Assembly (NCBI GenBank): GCA_024642325.1
Contig: JAHEBI010000134.1
Coordinates: forward strand, 1-6,879
From: Eudoraea sp.
Lineage (GTDB): Bacteria; Bacteroidota; Bacteroidia; Flavobacteriales; Flavobacteriaceae
Direction: 5' to 3'
DNA length: 6,879 nt
Each line of letters starts with the position of its first letter. Positions within the stretch are counted from its first letter, which is position 1. Position numbers and translations under genes: made by a program. Below are positions 5,874 to 6,879 of the stretch, piece after piece. Below the pieces are notes generated by a model. That model saw only the letters and a list, made by a program, of their open reading frames with translations, made no database searches and was not told the DNA's origin.

Positions 5874-5910
5874 ATTAAGTAAATAATACTATACCTAAAA
5901 AAATTAAGAA

Positions 5911-6879
5911 ATGCCAAAACGTAAGGATTTAAAATCAATACTAATAATAGGGTCCGGACCAATAGTAATAGGACAGGCATGTGAATTTGATTATTCCGGT
6001 TCTCAGGCTTTGCGCTCACTAAGGGAAGATGGTATTGAGACAGTGTTGATCAATAGTAACCCGGCTACCATAATGACAGATCCTTCTATGGCAGATCATA
6101 TTTATCTTCTCCCTCTTACCACAAAATCTATTGTTCATATATTAAAACAACATCCCAATATTGATGCAGTTTTACCGACAATGGGAGGACAAACTGCCCT
6201 TAATTTGTGTATTGAAGCAGGCGACAAAGGAATTTGGAATGACTTTGGGATTGAAATTATTGGTGTTGATATCGATGCCATTAATATTACAGAAGATCGT
6301 GAGAAATTCCGGGAGTTAATGCTCAAAATTGGCATTGGAATGGCACCGCAATCCACTGCTACATCTTTTCTTGAAGGTAAAGAGATTGCACAGGAGTTTG
6401 GGTTCCCGTTGGTAATTAGGGCGTCTTATACCCTGGGGGGAGCCGGTGCATCAATTGTATATAAACCGGAAGATTTTGACGAGCTCCTTAGTAGGGGACT
6501 TGAAATATCGCCCATTCATGAGGTAATGATAGACAAGGCCCTTATGGGATGGAAGGAGTATGAACTTGAATTGCTGCGTGACAAAAATGATAATGTGGTT
6601 ATTATTTGTACCATTGAAAATATGGATCCCATGGGTATCCATACAGGAGACTCTATTACAGTTGCACCGGCAATGACCTTGTCTGATCGCACTTTTCAAA
6701 GAATGCGGGATATGGCCCTGAAAATGATGAGAAGTATTGGTGATTTTGCAGGTGGATGTAATGTGCAGTTTGCAGTGAGTCCGGATGAGAAGGAAGATAT
6801 CATAGCTATCGAAATCAATCCAAGAGTATCCAGGTCTTCGGCCCTGGCTTCCAAAGCCACCGGGTATCCTATTGCCAAG
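5911..6879 (+). CDS. carB: Carbamoyl-phosphate synthase large subunit, N-terminal third (3' truncated by window)
   Basis: ATG at 5911 opens a frame with no stop to the window end, giving 323 residues of a protein normally about 950-1075 long. CarB makes carbamoyl phosphate from bicarbonate, ammonia delivered by CarA, and two ATP, feeding pyrimidine and arginine synthesis in the cytoplasm. The start MPKRKDLKSILIIGSGP and the GQACEFDYSG, NSNPATIMTDP and PTMGGQTALN blocks are hallmark pre-ATP-grasp sequence. The first ATP-grasp domain follows, with a glycine-rich loop (LGGAGAS, about 175-181), GWKEYELE (213-220), MGIHTGDSITVAPA (241-254), the probable metal ligand Gln286 (NVQFAV), and Glu301/Asn303/Arg305 in IEINPRVSR. 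The carboxyphosphate-forming half therefore looks intact. The leader is A-rich. No TAnnTTTG lies between the rpmH terminator and the ATG, so its promoter is unclear. I saw no carA in the window. Confidence 0.98.
   Translation, partial: MPKRKDLKSILIIGSGPIVIGQACEFDYSGSQALRSLREDGIETVLINSNPATIMTDPSMADHIYLLPLTTKSIVHILKQHPNIDAVLPTMGGQTALNLCIEAGDKGIWNDFGIEIIGVDIDAINITEDREKFRELMLKIGIGMAPQSTATSFLEGKEIAQEFGFPLVIRASYTLGGAGASIVYKPEDFDELLSRGLEISPIHEVMIDKALMGWKEYELELLRDKNDNVVIICTIENMDPMGIHTGDSITVAPAMTLSDRTFQRMRDMALKMMRSIGDFAGGCNVQFAVSPDEKEDIIAIEINPRVSRSSALASKATGYPIAK

Noticed and set aside
6135..6878. Minus-strand open frames opposite carB
   Set aside because: carB is unmistakable on the plus strand through this whole stretch; these are shadow frames.

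Overview
This is ordinary chromosomal DNA from a member of the Bacteroidota, most likely a flavobacterium (family Flavobacteriaceae or close to it). Three things point there. Several genes are preceded by the Bacteroidota -7 promoter element TAnnTTTG, once with a well-spaced TTTG at -33. Starts are preceded by A-rich sequence rather than a strong Shine-Dalgarno. The gene families are typical of the class: an alternative GlmU-like sugar nucleotidyltransferase, a DUF6263-like exported protein, a short YjdJ/COG2388-type GNAT protein and flavobacterial-type ribosomal protein L34. I saw no insertion sequence, phage gene, CRISPR array, tRNA or rRNA.

Layout, left to right. Positions 3-473 (+) hold the C-terminal part of a GlmU-like left-handed beta-helix protein, cut by the window edge. 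Positions 617-1945 (+) hold mtaB, a radical-SAM tRNA methylthiotransferase. A bidirectional terminator at 1944-1968 separates mtaB from a convergent small GNAT gene (1977-2270, -). The spacer 2271-2446 carries, on the minus strand, a -7 element, a compound hairpin, an unpaired segment and a terminator-like hairpin with a U-tract. Together these look like a roughly 90-nt small RNA or a 5' leader attenuator for the GNAT gene. Positions 2447-3109 (+) encode a small alpha/beta hydrolase, followed by an MltD-like lytic transglycosylase with its own promoter (3155-4111, +). Converging on it, only 4 nt away, is a two-gene minus-strand unit: a DUF6263-like exported protein (4634-5518) and a membrane-anchored TPR-like protein (4116-4631). 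A divergent promoter region (5519-5656) leads on the right to rpmH (5657-5815, +), a clear terminator (5839-5873), and the first 323 codons of carB (5911 to the window end, +).

The genes are mostly unrelated housekeeping functions: cell-wall precursor or sugar activation, tRNA modification, peptidoglycan turnover, ribosome structure, and pyrimidine/arginine precursor synthesis. The only probable operon is the DUF6263-TPR pair. The least explained element, and the best candidate for something not fully described, is the structured minus-strand RNA between the GNAT and hydrolase genes.
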